Source: Hydractinia symbiolongicarpus (lineage: Eukaryota > Cnidaria > Hydrozoa > Anthoathecata > Hydractiniidae). Taken from it: DNA of 64,000 nucleotides. Shown here in pieces: positions 41,301 through 54,789 of the stretch. The position numbers and the translations under genes were made by a program. The notes beneath the pieces were generated by a model. That model had not been told where the DNA came from. It searched no databases and was given only the letters and a program-made list of their open reading frames with translations. Position 1 is the first letter of the stretch. Each line of letters begins with the position of its first letter. The stretch covers positions 30,134,001 to 30,198,000 of the forward strand of contig NC_079884.1 of assembly GCF_029227915.1 (NCBI RefSeq), given 5' to 3'.

Positions 41301-42423
41301 GTACCCAGGGAGTAACTCATTTCCCGAACAATTTCTTAAATTATTTTTTCACCACTAAAACGCATGAGACTTGTAGGTTTCAAAAATGTTTTCATTTTTG
41401 ATGAGACGCCTAATGAAAGGGGTTTAATCGCCGGCAATCAAAAACCCGCGATTTCCCGTAAATCCCGGGCTTGGCCCGTATAGTCGAATGTATACAAAGA
41501 AAGTACCCAGGGAGTAACTCATTTCCCGAACAATTTTTTAAATTATTTTTTCACCACTAAAACGCATGAGACTTGTAGGTTTCAAAAATGTTTTCATTTT
41601 TGATGAGACGCTTAATGAAAGAGGTTTCACCGCCGGCAAACGAAAACCCGCGATTTCCCGTAAATCCCGGGCTTGGCCCGTATAGTCGAATGTATACAAA
41701 GAAAGTACCCTGTGAGTAAACTCATTTCCAGAACGATTTTTTAAATTATTTTTTTACCACTAAAACGCATAAGACTTGTAGTTTGCAAAAATGTTTTCAT
41801 TTTTGATGAGACGCTGAATAAAACAATTTTAATTGCCGGCAAACGAAAACCCGCGATTTCCCGTAAATCCCGGGCTTGGCCCGTATAGTCAAAAGCATAC
41901 AAAGAAAGTACCCAGGGAGTAAACACATTTTCCGAACGATTTTTTAAATTATTTCTTCACCACTAAAACGCATGAGACTTGTAGTTTTTAAAAGTGTTTT
42001 CATTTTTGATGAGACGCTGAATAAAAGAAGTTTAATCGCCGGCAAACGAAAACCCGCGATTTCCCGTAAATCCCGGGCTTGGCCCGTATAGTTGAATGTA
42101 TCTAAAGAAAGTACCCAGGGAGTAAACTCATTTCCCGAACGATTTTTTAAATTATTTTTTCACCACTAAAACGCATAAGACTTGTAGTTTTCAAAAATGT
42201 TTTCATTTTTGATGAGACGCTTAATGAAAGGGGTTTAATCGCCGGCAATCAAAAACCCGCGATTTCCCGTACATCCCGTGCTTGGCCCGTACAGTCGAAT
42301 GTACACAATGAAAGTACCCAGGAAGTAAACTCACTTCCCGAACGATTTTTTAAATTATTTTTTCACCACTAAAACGCATAAGAATTGTAGTTTTCAAAAA
42401 TGTTTTCATTTTTGATAGGACGA
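18931..42423 (+). repeat. Domain marked by the 'ataggacgctttaag' monomer variant
   Basis: A distinctive monomer carrying gataggacgctttaa (or its cgatttaa and aaaaaa relatives) occurs at 18931, 22171, 24803, 27229, 29050, 30265, 32290, 33303, 34518, 35530, 36745, 38364, 40389 and 42414. Spacings are whole numbers of monomers: 16, 13, 12, 9, 6, 10, 5, 6, 5, 6, 8, 10 and 10. It is often preceded by a monomer with gtacagtcgaatgtacac and acaatgaaag. The variant is absent from 1 to 18.9 kb and reappears only once, at 56581. It therefore marks a sub-domain built by repeated copying of a related block of varying length. Confidence 0.8.
35850..39100 (+). repeat. Near-identical tandem duplication of an 8-monomer block (1619 bp)
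   Basis: Two consecutive copies of 1619 bp are almost base-for-base identical. Shared rare changes include gttttccttttttatgag (about 35926 and 37545), the ggggttggcccg form, cagtggaatgtacac, tttgaccac and cttgacccg, all offset by 1619-1620 bp. One visible difference is cctgtgagtaaacac in the first copy against cctgtgagaaaacac in the second (about 37868). The match fails before about 35850 and after about 39100, so there are exactly two copies. This is one of the youngest events in the window. Confidence 0.85.
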
Positions 42424-44000
42424 TTTAAGAAAGGGGTTTAATCGCCGGCAAACGAAAACCCGCGATTTCCCGTAAATCCCGGGCTTGGCCCGTATAGTCG
42501 AATGTATACAAAGAAAGTACCCTGTGAGTAAACTCATTTCCAGAACGATTTTTTAAATTACTTTTTCACCACTAAAACGCAAAGACTTGTAGTTTTCAAA
42601 AATGTTTTCATTTTTGATGAGACGCTTAATGAAAGGGGTTTAATCGCCGGCAAACAAAAACCCGCGATTTCCCGTAAATCCCGCGCTCGGCCCGTATAGT
42701 CGAATGTATACAAAGAAAGTACCCAGGGAGTAACTCATTTCCCGAACAATTTTTTAAATTACTTTTTCACCACTAAAACGCATGAGACTTGTAGGTTTCA
42801 AAAATGTTTTCATTTTTGATGAGACGCTTAATGAAAGGGGTTTAATCGCCGGCAAACAAAAACCCGCGATTTCCCGTAAATCCCGGGCTTGGCCCGTATA
42901 GTCGAATGTATACAAAGAAAGTATCCTGTGAGTAAACTCATTTCCAGAACGATTTTTTAAATTATTTTTTAACCACTAAAACGCATAAGACTTGTAGTTT
43001 TCAAAAATGTTTTCATTTTTGAAGAGACGCTTAATGAAAGGGGTTTAATCGCCTGCAAACAAAAACCCGCGATTTCCCGTAAATCCCGGGCTTGGCCCGT
43101 ATAGTCGAATGTATACAAAGAAAGTACCCAGGGAGTAACTCATTTCCCGAACAATTTCTTAAATTATTTTTTCACCACTAAAACGCATGAGACTTGTAGG
43201 TTTCAAAAATGTTTTCATTTTTGATGAGACGCCTAATGAAAGGGGTTTAATCGCCGGCAATCAAAAACCCGCGATTTCCCGTAAATCCCGGGCTTGGCCC
43301 GTATAGTCGAATGTATACAAAGAAAGTACCCAGGGAGTAACTCATTTCCCGAACAATTTTTTAAATTATTTTTTCACCACTAAAACGCATGAGACTTGTA
43401 GGTTTCAAAATTGTTTTCATTTTTGATGAGACGCTTAATGAAAGAGGTTTCACCGCCGGCAAACGAAAACCCGCGATTTCCCGTAAATCCCGGGCTTGGC
43501 CCGTATAGTCGAATGTATACAAAGAAAGTACCCTGTGAGTAAACTCATTTCCAGAACGATTTTTTAAATTATTTTTTTACCACTAAAACGCATAAGACTT
43601 GTAGTTTGCAAAAATGTTTTCATTTTTGATGAGACGCTGAATAAAAGAATTTTAATCGCCGGCAAACGAAAACCAGCGATTTCCCGTAAATCCCGGGCTT
43701 GGCCCGTATAGTCAAAAGCATACAAAGAAAGTACCCAGGGAGTAAACACATTTTCCGAACGATTTTTTAAATTATTTCTTCACCACTAAAACGCATGAGA
43801 CTTGTAGTTTTTAAAAGTGTTTTCATTTTTGATGAGACGCTGAATAAAAGAAGTTTAATCGCCGGCAAACGAAAACCTGCGATTTTCCGTAAATCCCGGG
43901 CTTGGCCCGTATAGTTGAGTGTATCTAAAGAAAGTACCCAGGGAGTAAACTCATTTCCCGAACGATTTTTTAAATTATTTTTTCACCACTAAAACGCATG
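39110..44000 (+). repeat. Two-and-a-half copies of a 9/10-monomer higher-order repeat (2025 and 1823 bp)
   Basis: The gaagagacgc marker occurs at 39173, 41198 and 43021, spaced 2025 and then 1823 bp (ten and nine monomers). Between them the order of variants is the same: cgcctaatg/caatc; gtttcaccgcc; gtttgcaaaaatg; taaaagtg; gtatctaaag; gtacatcccgtgc; gataggacgattt; acgcaaagac. The longer copy has one extra monomer near 40.90-41.10 kb (aaaatacccaggg, aaattccttttt). This looks like gain or loss of one unit by unequal exchange. Confidence 0.8.
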
Positions 44001-45149
44001 AGACTTGTAGTTTTCAAAAATGTTTTCATTTTTGATGAGACGCTTAATAAAAGAAGTTTAATCGCCGGCAAACGAAAACCCGCGATTTCCCGTAAATCCC
44101 AGTCTTGGCCCGTATAGTCAAATGTATACAAAGAAAGTACCCTGTGAGTAAACTCATTTCCAGAACGATTTTTTAAATTATTTTTTCACCACTAAAACGC
44201 ATAAGACTTGTAGTTTTCAAAAATGTTTTCATTTTTGATGAGACGCTTAATGAAAGGGGTTTAATCGCCGGCAAACAAAAACCCGCGATTTCCCGTAAAT
44301 CCCGGGCTTGGCCCGTATAGTCGAATGTATATAAAGAAAGTACCCAGGGAGTAACTCATTTCCCGAACAAATTTTTAAATTACTTTTTCACCACTAAAAC
44401 GCATGAGACTTGTAGGTTTCAAAAATGTTTTCATTTTTGATGAGACGCTTAATGAAAGAGGTTTCATCGCCGGCAAACGAAAACCCGCGATTTCCCGTAA
44501 ATCCCGGGCTTGGCCCGTATAGTCGAATGTATACAAAGAAAGTACCCTGTGAGTAAACTCATTTCCAGAACGATTTTTTAAATTATTTTTTCACCACTAA
44601 AACGCATAAGACTTGTAGTTTTCAAAAATGTTTTCATTTTTGATGAAACGCTTAATGAAAGGGGTTTAATCGCCGGCAAACAAAAACCCGCAATTTCCCG
44701 TAAATCCCGGGCTTGGCCCGTATAGTCGAATGTATACAAAGAAAGTACCCAGGGAGGAACTCTTTTCCCGAACAACTTTGTAAATTATTTTTTCACCACT
44801 AAAACGCATGAGACTTGTAGGTTTCAAAAATGTTTTCATTTTTGATGAGACGCTTAATGAAAGGGGTTTAATCGCCGGCAAACAAAAACCCGCGATTTCC
44901 CGTAAATCCCGGGCTTGGCCCGTATAGTCGAATGTATACAAAGAAAGTACCCAGGGAGTAACTCATTTCCCGAACAATTTTTTAAATTACTTTTTCACCA
45001 CTAAAACGCATGAGACTTGTAGGTTTCAAAAATGTTTTCATTTTTGATGAGACGCTTAATGAAAGAGGTTTCATCGCCGGCAAACGAAAACCCGCGATTT
45101 CCCGTAAATCCCGGGCTTGGCCCGTATAGTCGAATGTATACAAAGAAAG

Positions 45150-45970
45150 TACTCAGGGAGTAACTCTTTTCCCGAACAACTTTTTAAATTATTTTTTCAC
45201 CACTAAAACGCATGAGACTTGTAGGTTTCAAAAATGTTTTCATTTTTGATGAGACGCTTAATGAAAGGGGTTTAATCGCCGGCAATCAAAAACCCGCGAT
45301 TTCCCGTAAATCCCAGGCTTGGCCCGTATAGTCGAATGTATACAAAGAAAGTACCCAGGGAGTAACTCATTTCTCGAACAATTTCTTAAATTATTTTTTC
45401 ACCACTAAAACGTATGAGACTTGTAGGTTTCAGAAATGTTTTCATTTTTGATGAGACGCTTAATGAAAGAGGTTTCATCGCCGGCAAACGAAAACCCGCG
45501 ATTTCCCGTAAATCCCGGGCTTGGCCCGTATAGTCGAATGTATACAAAGAAAGTACTCAGGGAGTAACTCTTTTCCCGAACAACTTTTTAAATTATTTTT
45601 TCACCACTAAAACGCATGAGACTTGTAGGTTTCAAAAATGTTTTCATTTTTGATGAGACGCTTAATGAAAGGGGTTTAATCGCCGGCAATCAAAAACCCG
45701 CGATTTCCCGTAAATCCCAGGCTTGGCCCGTATAGTCGAATGTATACAAAGAAAGTACCCAGGGAGTAACTCATTTCTCGAACAATTTCTTAAATTATTT
45801 TTTCACCACTAAAACGCATGAGACTTGTAGGTTTCAAAAATGTTTTCATTTTTGATGAGACGCTTAATGTAAGAGGTTTCATCGCCGGCAAACGAAAACC
45901 CGCGATTTCCCGTAAATCCGGGACTCGGCCCGTATAGTCAAATGTATACAAAGAAAGTACCCAGGGAGTA
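45150..45970 (+). repeat. Tandem duplication of a satellite dimer (404 bp)
   Basis: A two-monomer unit is repeated: a gtactcagggagtaactctttt monomer followed by one with aaatcccaggc and the rare atttctcgaacaatttctt. The rare change lies at 45369 and 45773, 404 bp apart. The flanking monomers do not continue the pattern. Confidence 0.75.
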
Positions 45971-47949
45971 AACTCATTTCCCAAACGATTTTTTAAATTA
46001 TTTTTTCACCACTAAAACGCATGAGACTTGTAGTTTTCAAAAATGTTTTCATTTTTGATGAGACGCTTAATAAAAGAAGTTTAATCGCCGGCAAACGAAA
46101 ACCCGCGATTTCCCGTAAATCCCAGTCTTGGCCCGTATAGTCAAATGTATACAAAGAAAGTACCCTGTGAGTAAACTCATTTCCAGAACGATTTTTTAAA
46201 TTATTTTTTCACCACTAAAACGCATAAGACTTGTAGTTTTCAAAAATGTTTTCATTTTTGATGAGACGTTTAATAAAAGGGGTTTAATCGCCGGCAAACA
46301 AAAACCCGCGATTTCCCGTTAATCCCGGGCTTGGCCCGTATAGTCGAATGTATATAAAGAAAGTACCCAGGGAGTAACTCATTTCCCGAACAATTTTTTA
46401 AATTACTTTTTCACCACTAAGACGCATGAGACTTGTAGGTTTCAAAAATGTTTTCATTTTTGATGAGACGCTTAATGAAAGAGGTTTCATCGCCGGCAAA
46501 CGAAAACCCGCGATTTCCCGTAAATCCCGGGCTTGGCCCGTATAGTCGAATGTATACAAAGAAAGTACCCTGTGAGTAAACTCATTTCCAGAACGATTTT
46601 TTAAATTATTTTTTCACCACTAAAACGCATAAGACTTGTAGTTTTCAAAAATGTTTTCATTTTTGATGAGACGCTTAATGAAAGGGGTTTAATCGCCGGC
46701 AAACAAAAACCCGCGATTTCCCGTAAATCCCGGGCTTGGCCCGTATAGTCGAATGTATACAAAGAAAGTACCCAGGGAGTAACTCTTTTCCCGAACAACT
46801 TTTTAAATTATTTTTTCACCACTAAAACGCATGAGACTTGTAGGTTTCAAAAATGTTTTCATTTTTGATGAGACGCTTAATGAAACGGGTTTAATCGCCG
46901 GCAAACAAAAACCCGCGATTTCCCGTAAATCCCGGGCTTGGCCCGTATAGTCGAATGTATACAAAGAAAGTACCCAGGGAGTAACTCATTTCTCGAACAA
47001 TTTTTTAAATTATTTTTTCACCACTAAAACGCATGAGACTTGTAGGTTTCAAAAATGTTTTCATTTTTGATGAGACGCTTAATGTAAGAGGTTTCATCGC
47101 CGGCAAGCGAAAACCCGCGATTTCCCGTAAATCCCGGACTCGGACCGTATAGTCAAATGTATACAAAGAAAGTACCCAGGGAGTAAACTCATTTCCCGAA
47201 CGATTTTTTAAATTATTTTTTCACCACTAAAACGCATGAGACTTGTAGTTTTCAAAAATGTTTTCATTTTTGATGAGACGCTTAATAAAAAAAGTTTAAT
47301 CGCCGGCAAACGAAAACCCGCGATTTCCCGTAAATCCCAGTCTTGGCCCGTATAGTCAAATGTATACAAAGAAAGTACCCAGGGAGTAACTCATTTCTCG
47401 AACAATTTTTTAAATTATTTTTTCACCACTAAAACGCATGAGACTTGTAGGTTTCAAAAATGTTTTCATTTTTGATGCGACGCTTAATGTAAGAAGTTTC
47501 ATCGCCGGCAAACGAAAACCCGCGATTTCCCGTAAATCCCGGACTCGGCCCGTATAGTCAAATGTATACAAAGAAAGTACCCAGGGAGTAAACTCATTTC
47601 CCGAACGATTTTTTAAATTATTTTTTCACCACTAAAACGCATGAGACTTGTAGTTTTCAAAAATGTTTTCATTTTTGATGAGACGCTTAATAAAAGAAGT
47701 TTAATCGCCGGCAAACGAAAACCCGCGATTTCCCGTATATCCCAGTCTTGGCCCGTATAGTCAAATGTATACAAAGAAAGTACCCTGTGAGTAAACTCAT
47801 TTCCAGAACGATTTTTTAAATTATTTTTTCACCACTAAAACGCATAAGACTTGTAGTTTTCAAAAATGTTTTCATTTTTGATGAGACGTTTAATGAAAGG
47901 GGTTTAATCGCCGGCAAACAAAAACCCGCGATTTCCCGTAAATCCCGGG

Positions 47950-50400
47950 CTTGGCCCGTATAGTCGAATGTATATAAAGAAAGTACCCAGGGAGTAACTC
48001 ATTTCCCGAACAATTGTTTAAATTACTTTTTCACCACTAAGACGCATGAGACTTGTAAGTTTCAAAAATGTTTTCATTTTTGATGAGACGCTTAATGGAA
48101 GAGGTTTCATCGCCGGCAAACGAAAACCCGCGATTTCCCGTAAATCCCGGGCTTGGCCCGTATAGTCGAATGTATACAAAGAAAGTACCCTGTGAGTAAA
48201 CTCATTTCCAGAACGATTTTTTAAATTATTTTTTCACCATTAAAACGCATAAGACTTGTAGTTTTCAAAAATGTTTTCATTTTTGATGAGACGCTTAATG
48301 AAAGGGGTTTAATCGCCGGCAAACAAAAACCCGCGATTTCCCGTAAATCCCGGGCTTGGCCCGTATAGTCGAATGTATACAAAGAAAGTACCCAGGGAGT
48401 AACTCTTTTCCCGAACAACTTTTTAAATTATTTTTTCACCACTAAAACGCATGAGACTTGTAGGTTTCAAAAATGTTTTCATTTTTGATGAGACGCTTAA
48501 TGAAACGGGTTTAATCGCCGGCAAACAAAAACCCGCGATTTCCCGTAAATCCCGGGCTTGGCCGGTATAGTCGAATGTATATAAAGAAAGTACCCAGGGA
48601 GTAACTCATTTCCCGAACAATTGTTTAAATTACTTTTTCACCACTAAGACGCATGAGACTTGTAGGTTTCAAAAATGTTTTCATTTTTGATGAGACGCTT
48701 AATGAAAGAGGTTTCATCGCCGGCAAACAAAAACCCGGGATTTCCCGTAAATCCCGGGCTTGGCCCGTATAGTCGAATGTATACAAAGAAAGTACCCTGT
48801 GAGTAAACTCATTTCCAGAACGATTTTTTAAATTATTTTTTCACCACTAAAACGCATAAGACTTGTAGTTTTCAAAAATGTTTTCATTTTTGATGAGACG
48901 CTTAATGAAAGGGGTTTAATCGCCGGCAAACAAAAACCCGCGATTTCCCGTAAATCCCGGGCTTGGCCCGTATAGTCGAATGTATACAAAGAAAGTACCC
49001 AGGGAGTAACTCTTTTCCCGAACAACTTTTTAAATTAATTTTTCACCACTAAAACGCATGAGACTTGTAGGTTTCAAAAATGTTTTCATTTTTGATGAGA
49101 CGCTTAATGAAACGGGTTTAATCGCCGGCAAACAAAAACCCGCGATTTCCCGTAAATCCCGGGCTTGGCCCGTATAGTCGAATGTATATAAAGAAAGTAC
49201 CCAGGGAGTAACTCATTTCCCGAACAATTGTTTAAATTACTTTTTCACCACTAAGACGCATGAGACTTGTAAGTTTCAAAAATGTTTTCATTTTTGATGA
49301 GACGCTTAATGGAAGAGGTTTCATCGCCGGCAAACGAAAACCCGCGATTTCCCGTAAATCCCGGGCTTGGCCCGTATAGTCGAATGTATACAAAGAAAGT
49401 ACCCTGTGAGTAAACTCATTTCCAGAACGATTTTTTAAATTATTTTTTCACCATTAAAACGCATAAGACTTGTAGTTTTCAAAAATGTTTTCATTTTTGA
49501 TGAGACGCTTAATGAAAGGGGTTTAATCGCCGGCAAACAAAAACCCGCGATTTCCCGTAAATCCCGGGCTTGGCCCGTATAGTCGAATGTATACAAAGAA
49601 AGTACCCAGGGAGTAACTCTTTTCCCGAACAACTTTTTAAATTATTTTTTCACCACTAAAACGCATGAGACTTGTAGGTTTCAAAAATGTTTTCATTTTT
49701 GATGAGACGCTTAATGAAACGGGTTTAATCGCCGGCAAACAAAAACCCGCGATTTCCCGTAAATCCCGGGCTTGGCCGGTATAGTCGAATGTATATAAAG
49801 AAAGTACCCAGGGAGTAACTCATTTCCCGAACAATTGTTTAAATTACTTTTTCACCACTAAGACGCATGAGACTTGTAGGTTTCAAAAATGTTTTCATTT
49901 TTGATGAGACGCTTAATGAAAGAGGTTTCATCGCCGGCAAACAAAAACCCGGGATTTCCCGTAAATCCCGGGCTTGGCCCGTATAGTCGAATGTATACAA
50001 AGAAAGTACCCTGTGAGTAAACTCATTTCCAGAACGATTTTTTAAATTATTTTTTCACCACTAAAACGCATAAGACTTGTAGTTTTCAAAAATGTTTTCA
50101 TTTTTGATGAGACGCTTAATGAAAGGGGTTTAATCGCCGGCAAACAAAAACCCGCGATTTCCCGTAAATCCCGGGCTTGGCCCGTATAGTCGAATGTATA
50201 CAAAGAAAGTACCCAGGGAGTAACTCTTTTCCCGAACAACTTTTTAAATTAATTTTTCACCACTAAAACGCATGAGACTTGTAGGTTTCAAAAATGTTTT
50301 CATTTTTGATGAGACGCTTAATGAAACGGGTTTAATCGCCGGCAAACAAAAACCCGCGATTTCCCGTAAATCCCGGGCTTGGCCCGTATAGTCGAATGTA
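47950..50400 (+). repeat. Tandem duplication of a 6-monomer block (1214 bp) inside a 607-bp trimer array
   Basis: Rare markers repeat at a 1214-bp offset: taatggaagagg at about 48095 and 49309, aacccgggattt at about 48733 and 49947, and ccattaaaacg near 48238 and 49452. Within each block the three-monomer (607-bp) periodicity is also visible, with caattgtttaaattac, cctgtgag and ctcttttcccgaacaac forms in fixed order. The match ends near 50400, where tataaag is replaced by tacaaag. Confidence 0.8.
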
Positions 50401-52600
50401 TACAAAGAAAGTACCCAGGGAGTAACTCATTTCCCGAACAATTTTTTAAATTACTTTTTCACCACTAAAACGCATGAGACTTGTAGGTTTCAAAAATGTT
50501 TTCATTTTTGATGAGACGCTTAATGAAAGAGGTTTCATCGCCGGCAAACGAAAACCCGCGATTTCCCGTAAATCCCGGGCTTAGCCCGTATAGACGAATG
50601 TATACAAAGAAAGTACCCTGTGAGTAAACTCATTTCCAGAACGATTTTTTAAATTATTTTTTCACCACTAAAACGCATAAGACTTTTAGTTTTCAAAAAT
50701 GTTTTCATTTTTGATGAGACGTTTAATGAAAGGGGTTTAATCGCCGGCAAACAAAAACCCGCGATTTCCCGTAAATCCCGGACTTGGCCCGTATAGTCGA
50801 ATGTATATAAAGAAAGTACCCAGGGAGTAACTCATTTCCCGAACAATTGTTTAAATTACTTTTTCACCACTAAGACGCATGAGACTTGTAGGTTTCAAAA
50901 ATGTTTTCATTTTTGATGAGACGCTTAATGAAAGAGGTTTCATCGCCGGCAAACGAAAACCCGCGATTTCCCGTAAATCCCGGGCTTGGCCCGCATAGTC
51001 GAATGTATACAAAGAAAGTACCCTGTGAGTAAACTCATTTCCAGAACGATTTTTTAAATTATTTTTTCACCACTAAAACGCATAAGACTTGTAGTTTTCA
51101 AAAATGTTTTCATTTTTGATGAGACGCTTAATGAAAGGGGTTTAACCGCCGGCAAACAAAAACCCGCGATTTCCCGTAAATCCCGGGCTTGGCCCGTATA
51201 GTCGAATGTATACAAAGAAAGTACCCAGGGAGTAACTCTTTTCCCGAACAACTTTTTAAATTATTTTTTCCTCACTAAAACGCATGAGACTTGTAGGTTT
51301 CAAAAATGTTTTCATTTTTGATGAGACGCTTAATGAAACGGGTTTAATCGCCGGCAAACAAAAACCCGCGATTTCCCGTAAATCCCGGGCTTGGCCCGTA
51401 TAGTCGAATGTATATAAAGAAAGTACCCAGGGAGTAACTCATTTCCCGAACAATTGTTTAAATTACTTTTTCACCACTAAGACGCATGAGACTTGTAGGT
51501 TTCAAAAATGTTTTCATTTTTGATGAGACGCTTAATGAAAGAGGTTTCATCGCCGGCAAACGAAAACCCGGGATTTCCCGTAAATCCCGGGCTTGGCCCG
51601 TATAGTCGAATGTATACAAAGAAAGTACCCTGTGAGTAAACTCATTTCCAGAACGATTTTTTAAATTATTTTTTCACCACTAAAACGCATAAGACTTGTA
51701 GTTTTCAAAAATGTTTTCATTTTTGATGAGACGCTTAATGAAAGGGGTTTAATCGCCGGCAAACAAAAACCCGCGATTTCCCGTAAATCCCGGGCTTGGC
51801 CCGTATAGTCGAATGTATACAAAGAAAGTACCCAGGGAGTAACTCTTTTCCCGAACAACTTTTTAAATTAATTTTTCACCACTAAAACGCATGAGACTTG
51901 TAGGTTTCAAAAATGTTTTCATTTTTGATGAGACGCTTAATGAAACGGGTTTTATCCCCGGCAAACAAAAACCCGCGATTTCCCGTAAATCCCGGGCTTG
52001 GCCCGTATAGTCGAATGTATACAAAGAAAGTACCCAGGGAGTAACTCATTTCCCGAACAATTTTTTAAATTACTTTTTCACCACTAAAACGCATGAGACT
52101 TGTAGGTTTCAAAAATGTTTTCATTTTTGATGAGACGCTTAATGAAAGAGGTTTCATCGCCGGCAAACGAAAACCCGCGATTTCCCGTAAATCCCGGGCT
52201 TGGCCCGTATAGTCGAATGTATACAAAGAAAGTACCCTGTGAGTAAACTCATTTCCAGAACGATTTTTTAAATTATTTTTTCACCACTAAAACGCATAAG
52301 ACTTGTAGTTTTCAAAAATGTTTTCATTTTTGATGAGACGCTTAATGAAAGGGGTTTAATCGCCGGCAAACAAAAACCCGCGATTTCCCGTAAATCCCGG
52401 GCTTGGCCCGTATAGTCGAATGTATACAAAGAAAGTACCCAGGGAGTAACTCTTTTCCCGAACAACTTTTTAAATTAATTTTTCACCACTAAAACGCATG
52501 AGACTTGTAGGTTTCAAAAATGTTTTCATTTTTGATGAGACGCTTAATGAAACGGGTTTTATCCCCGGCAAACAAAAACCCGCGATTTCCCGTAAATCCC
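48000..52600 (+). repeat. 607-bp trimer higher-order repeat array
   Basis: Three monomer types alternate with a 607-bp period (202+202+203). Type one has gaaagaggtttcatc and leads to cctgtgagtaaactc. Type two has acgcataagac and taatgaaagggg, and leads to ctcttttcccgaacaac. Type three has taatgaaacggg, with gtatataaag or gtatacaaag. Equivalent positions recur at 48221, 48828, 49435, 50042, 51054, 51661 and 52268. All spacings are 607 except one of 1012 (five monomers), showing an inserted partial unit near 50.4-51.0 kb. Confidence 0.8.
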
Positions 52601-54789
52601 GGGCTTGGCCCGTATAGTCGAATGTATACAAAGAAAGTACCCAGGGAGTAACTCATTTCCCGAACAATTTTTTAAATTACTTTTTCACCACTAAAACGCA
52701 TGAGACTTGTAGGTTTCAAAAATGTTTTCATTTTTGATGAGACGCTTAATGAAAGAGGTTTCATCGCCGGCAAACGAAAACCCGCGATTTCCCGTAAATC
52801 CCGGGCTTGGCCCGTATAGTCGAATGTATACAAAGAAAGTACCCTGTGAGTAAACTCATTTCCAGAACGATTTTTTAAATTATTTTTTCACCACTAAAAC
52901 GCATAAGACTTGTAGTTTTCAAAAATGTTTTCATTTTTAATGAGACGCTTAATGAAAGGGGTTTAATCGCCGGCAAACAAAAACCCGCGATTTCCCGTAA
53001 ATCCTGGGTTGGCCCGTATAGACGAATGTATACAAAGAAAGTACTCAGGGAGTAACTCTTTTCCCGAACAACTTTTTAAATTATTTTTTCACCACTAAAA
53101 CGCATGAGACTTGTAGGTTTCAAAAATGTTTTCATTTTTGATGAGACGCTTAATGAAAGGGGTTTAATCGCCGGCAATCAAAAACCCGCGATTTCCCGTA
53201 AATCCCGGGCTTGGCCCGTATAGTCGAATGTATACAAAGAAAGTACCCAGGGAGTAACTCATTTCCCGAACAATTTTTTAAATTATCTTTTCACCACTAA
53301 AACGCATGAGACTTGTAGGTTTCACAAATGTTTTCATTTTTGATGAGACGCTTAATGTAAGAGGTTTCATCGCCGGCAAACCAAAACCCGCGATTTCCCG
53401 TAAATCCCGGGCTTGGCCCGTATAGTCGAATGTATACAAAGAAAGTACCCAGGGAGTAACTCATTTCCCGAACAATTTTTTAAATTATTTTTTCACCACT
53501 AAAACGCATGAGACTTGTAGGTTTCAAAAATGTTTTCATTTTTGATGAGACGCCTAATGAAAGGGGTTTAATCGCCGGCAATCAAAAACCCGCGATTTCC
53601 CGTAAATCCCAGGCTTGGCCCGTCTAGTCGAATGTATACAAAGAAAGTACCCAGGGAGTAACTCATTTCCCGAACAAGTTTTTAAATTATTTTTTCACCA
53701 CTAAAACGCATGAGAATTGTAGGTTTCAAAAATGTTTTCATTTTTGATGAGACGCTTAATGAAAGAGGTTTCACCGCCGGCAAACGAAAACCCGCGATTT
53801 CCCGTAAATCCGGGGCTTGGCCCGTATAGTCGAATGTATACAAAGAAAGTACCCTGTGAGTAAACTCATTTCCAGAACGATTTTTTAAATTATTTTTTTA
53901 CCACTAAAACGCATAAGACTTGTAGTTTGCAAAAATGTTTTCATTTTTGATGAGACGCTGAATAAAAGAATTTTAATCGCCGGCAAACAAAAACCCGCGA
54001 TTTCCCGTAAATCCCGGGCTTGGCCCGTATAGTCGAATGTATATAAAGAAAGTACCCAGGGAGTAACTCATTTCCCGAACAATTGTTTAAATTACTTTTT
54101 CACCACTAAGACGCATGAGACTTGTAGGTTTCAAAAATGTTTTCATTTTTGATGAGACGCTTAATGAAAGAGGTTTCATCGCCGGCAAACGAAAACCCGG
54201 GATTTCCCGTAAATCCCGGGCTTGGCCCGTATAGTCGAATGTATACAAAGAAAGTACCCTGTGAGTAAACTCATTTCCAGAACGATTTTTTAAATTATTT
54301 TTTCACCACTAAAACGCATAAGACTTGTAGTTTTCAAAAATGTTTTCATTTTTGATGAGACGCTTAATGAAAGGGGTTTAATCGCCGGCAAACAAAACCC
54401 CGCGATTTCCCGTAAATCCCGGGCTTGGCCCGTATAGTCGAATGTATACAAAGAAAGTACCCAGGGAGTAACTCTTTTCCCGAACAACTTTTTAAATTAT
54501 TTTTTCACCACTAAAACGCATGAGACTTGTAGGTTTCAAAAATGTTTTCATTTTTGATGAGACGCTTAATGAAACGGGTTTAATCGCCGGCAAACAAAAA
54601 CCCGCGATTTCCCGTAAATCCCGGGCTTGGCCCGTATAGTCGAATGTATACAAAGAAAGTACCCAGGGAGTAACTCATTTCCCGAACAATTTTTTAAATT
54701 ACTTTTTCACCACTAAAACGCATGAGACTTGTAGGTTTCAAAAATGTTTTCATTTTTGATGAGACGCTTAATGAAAGAGGTTTCATCGC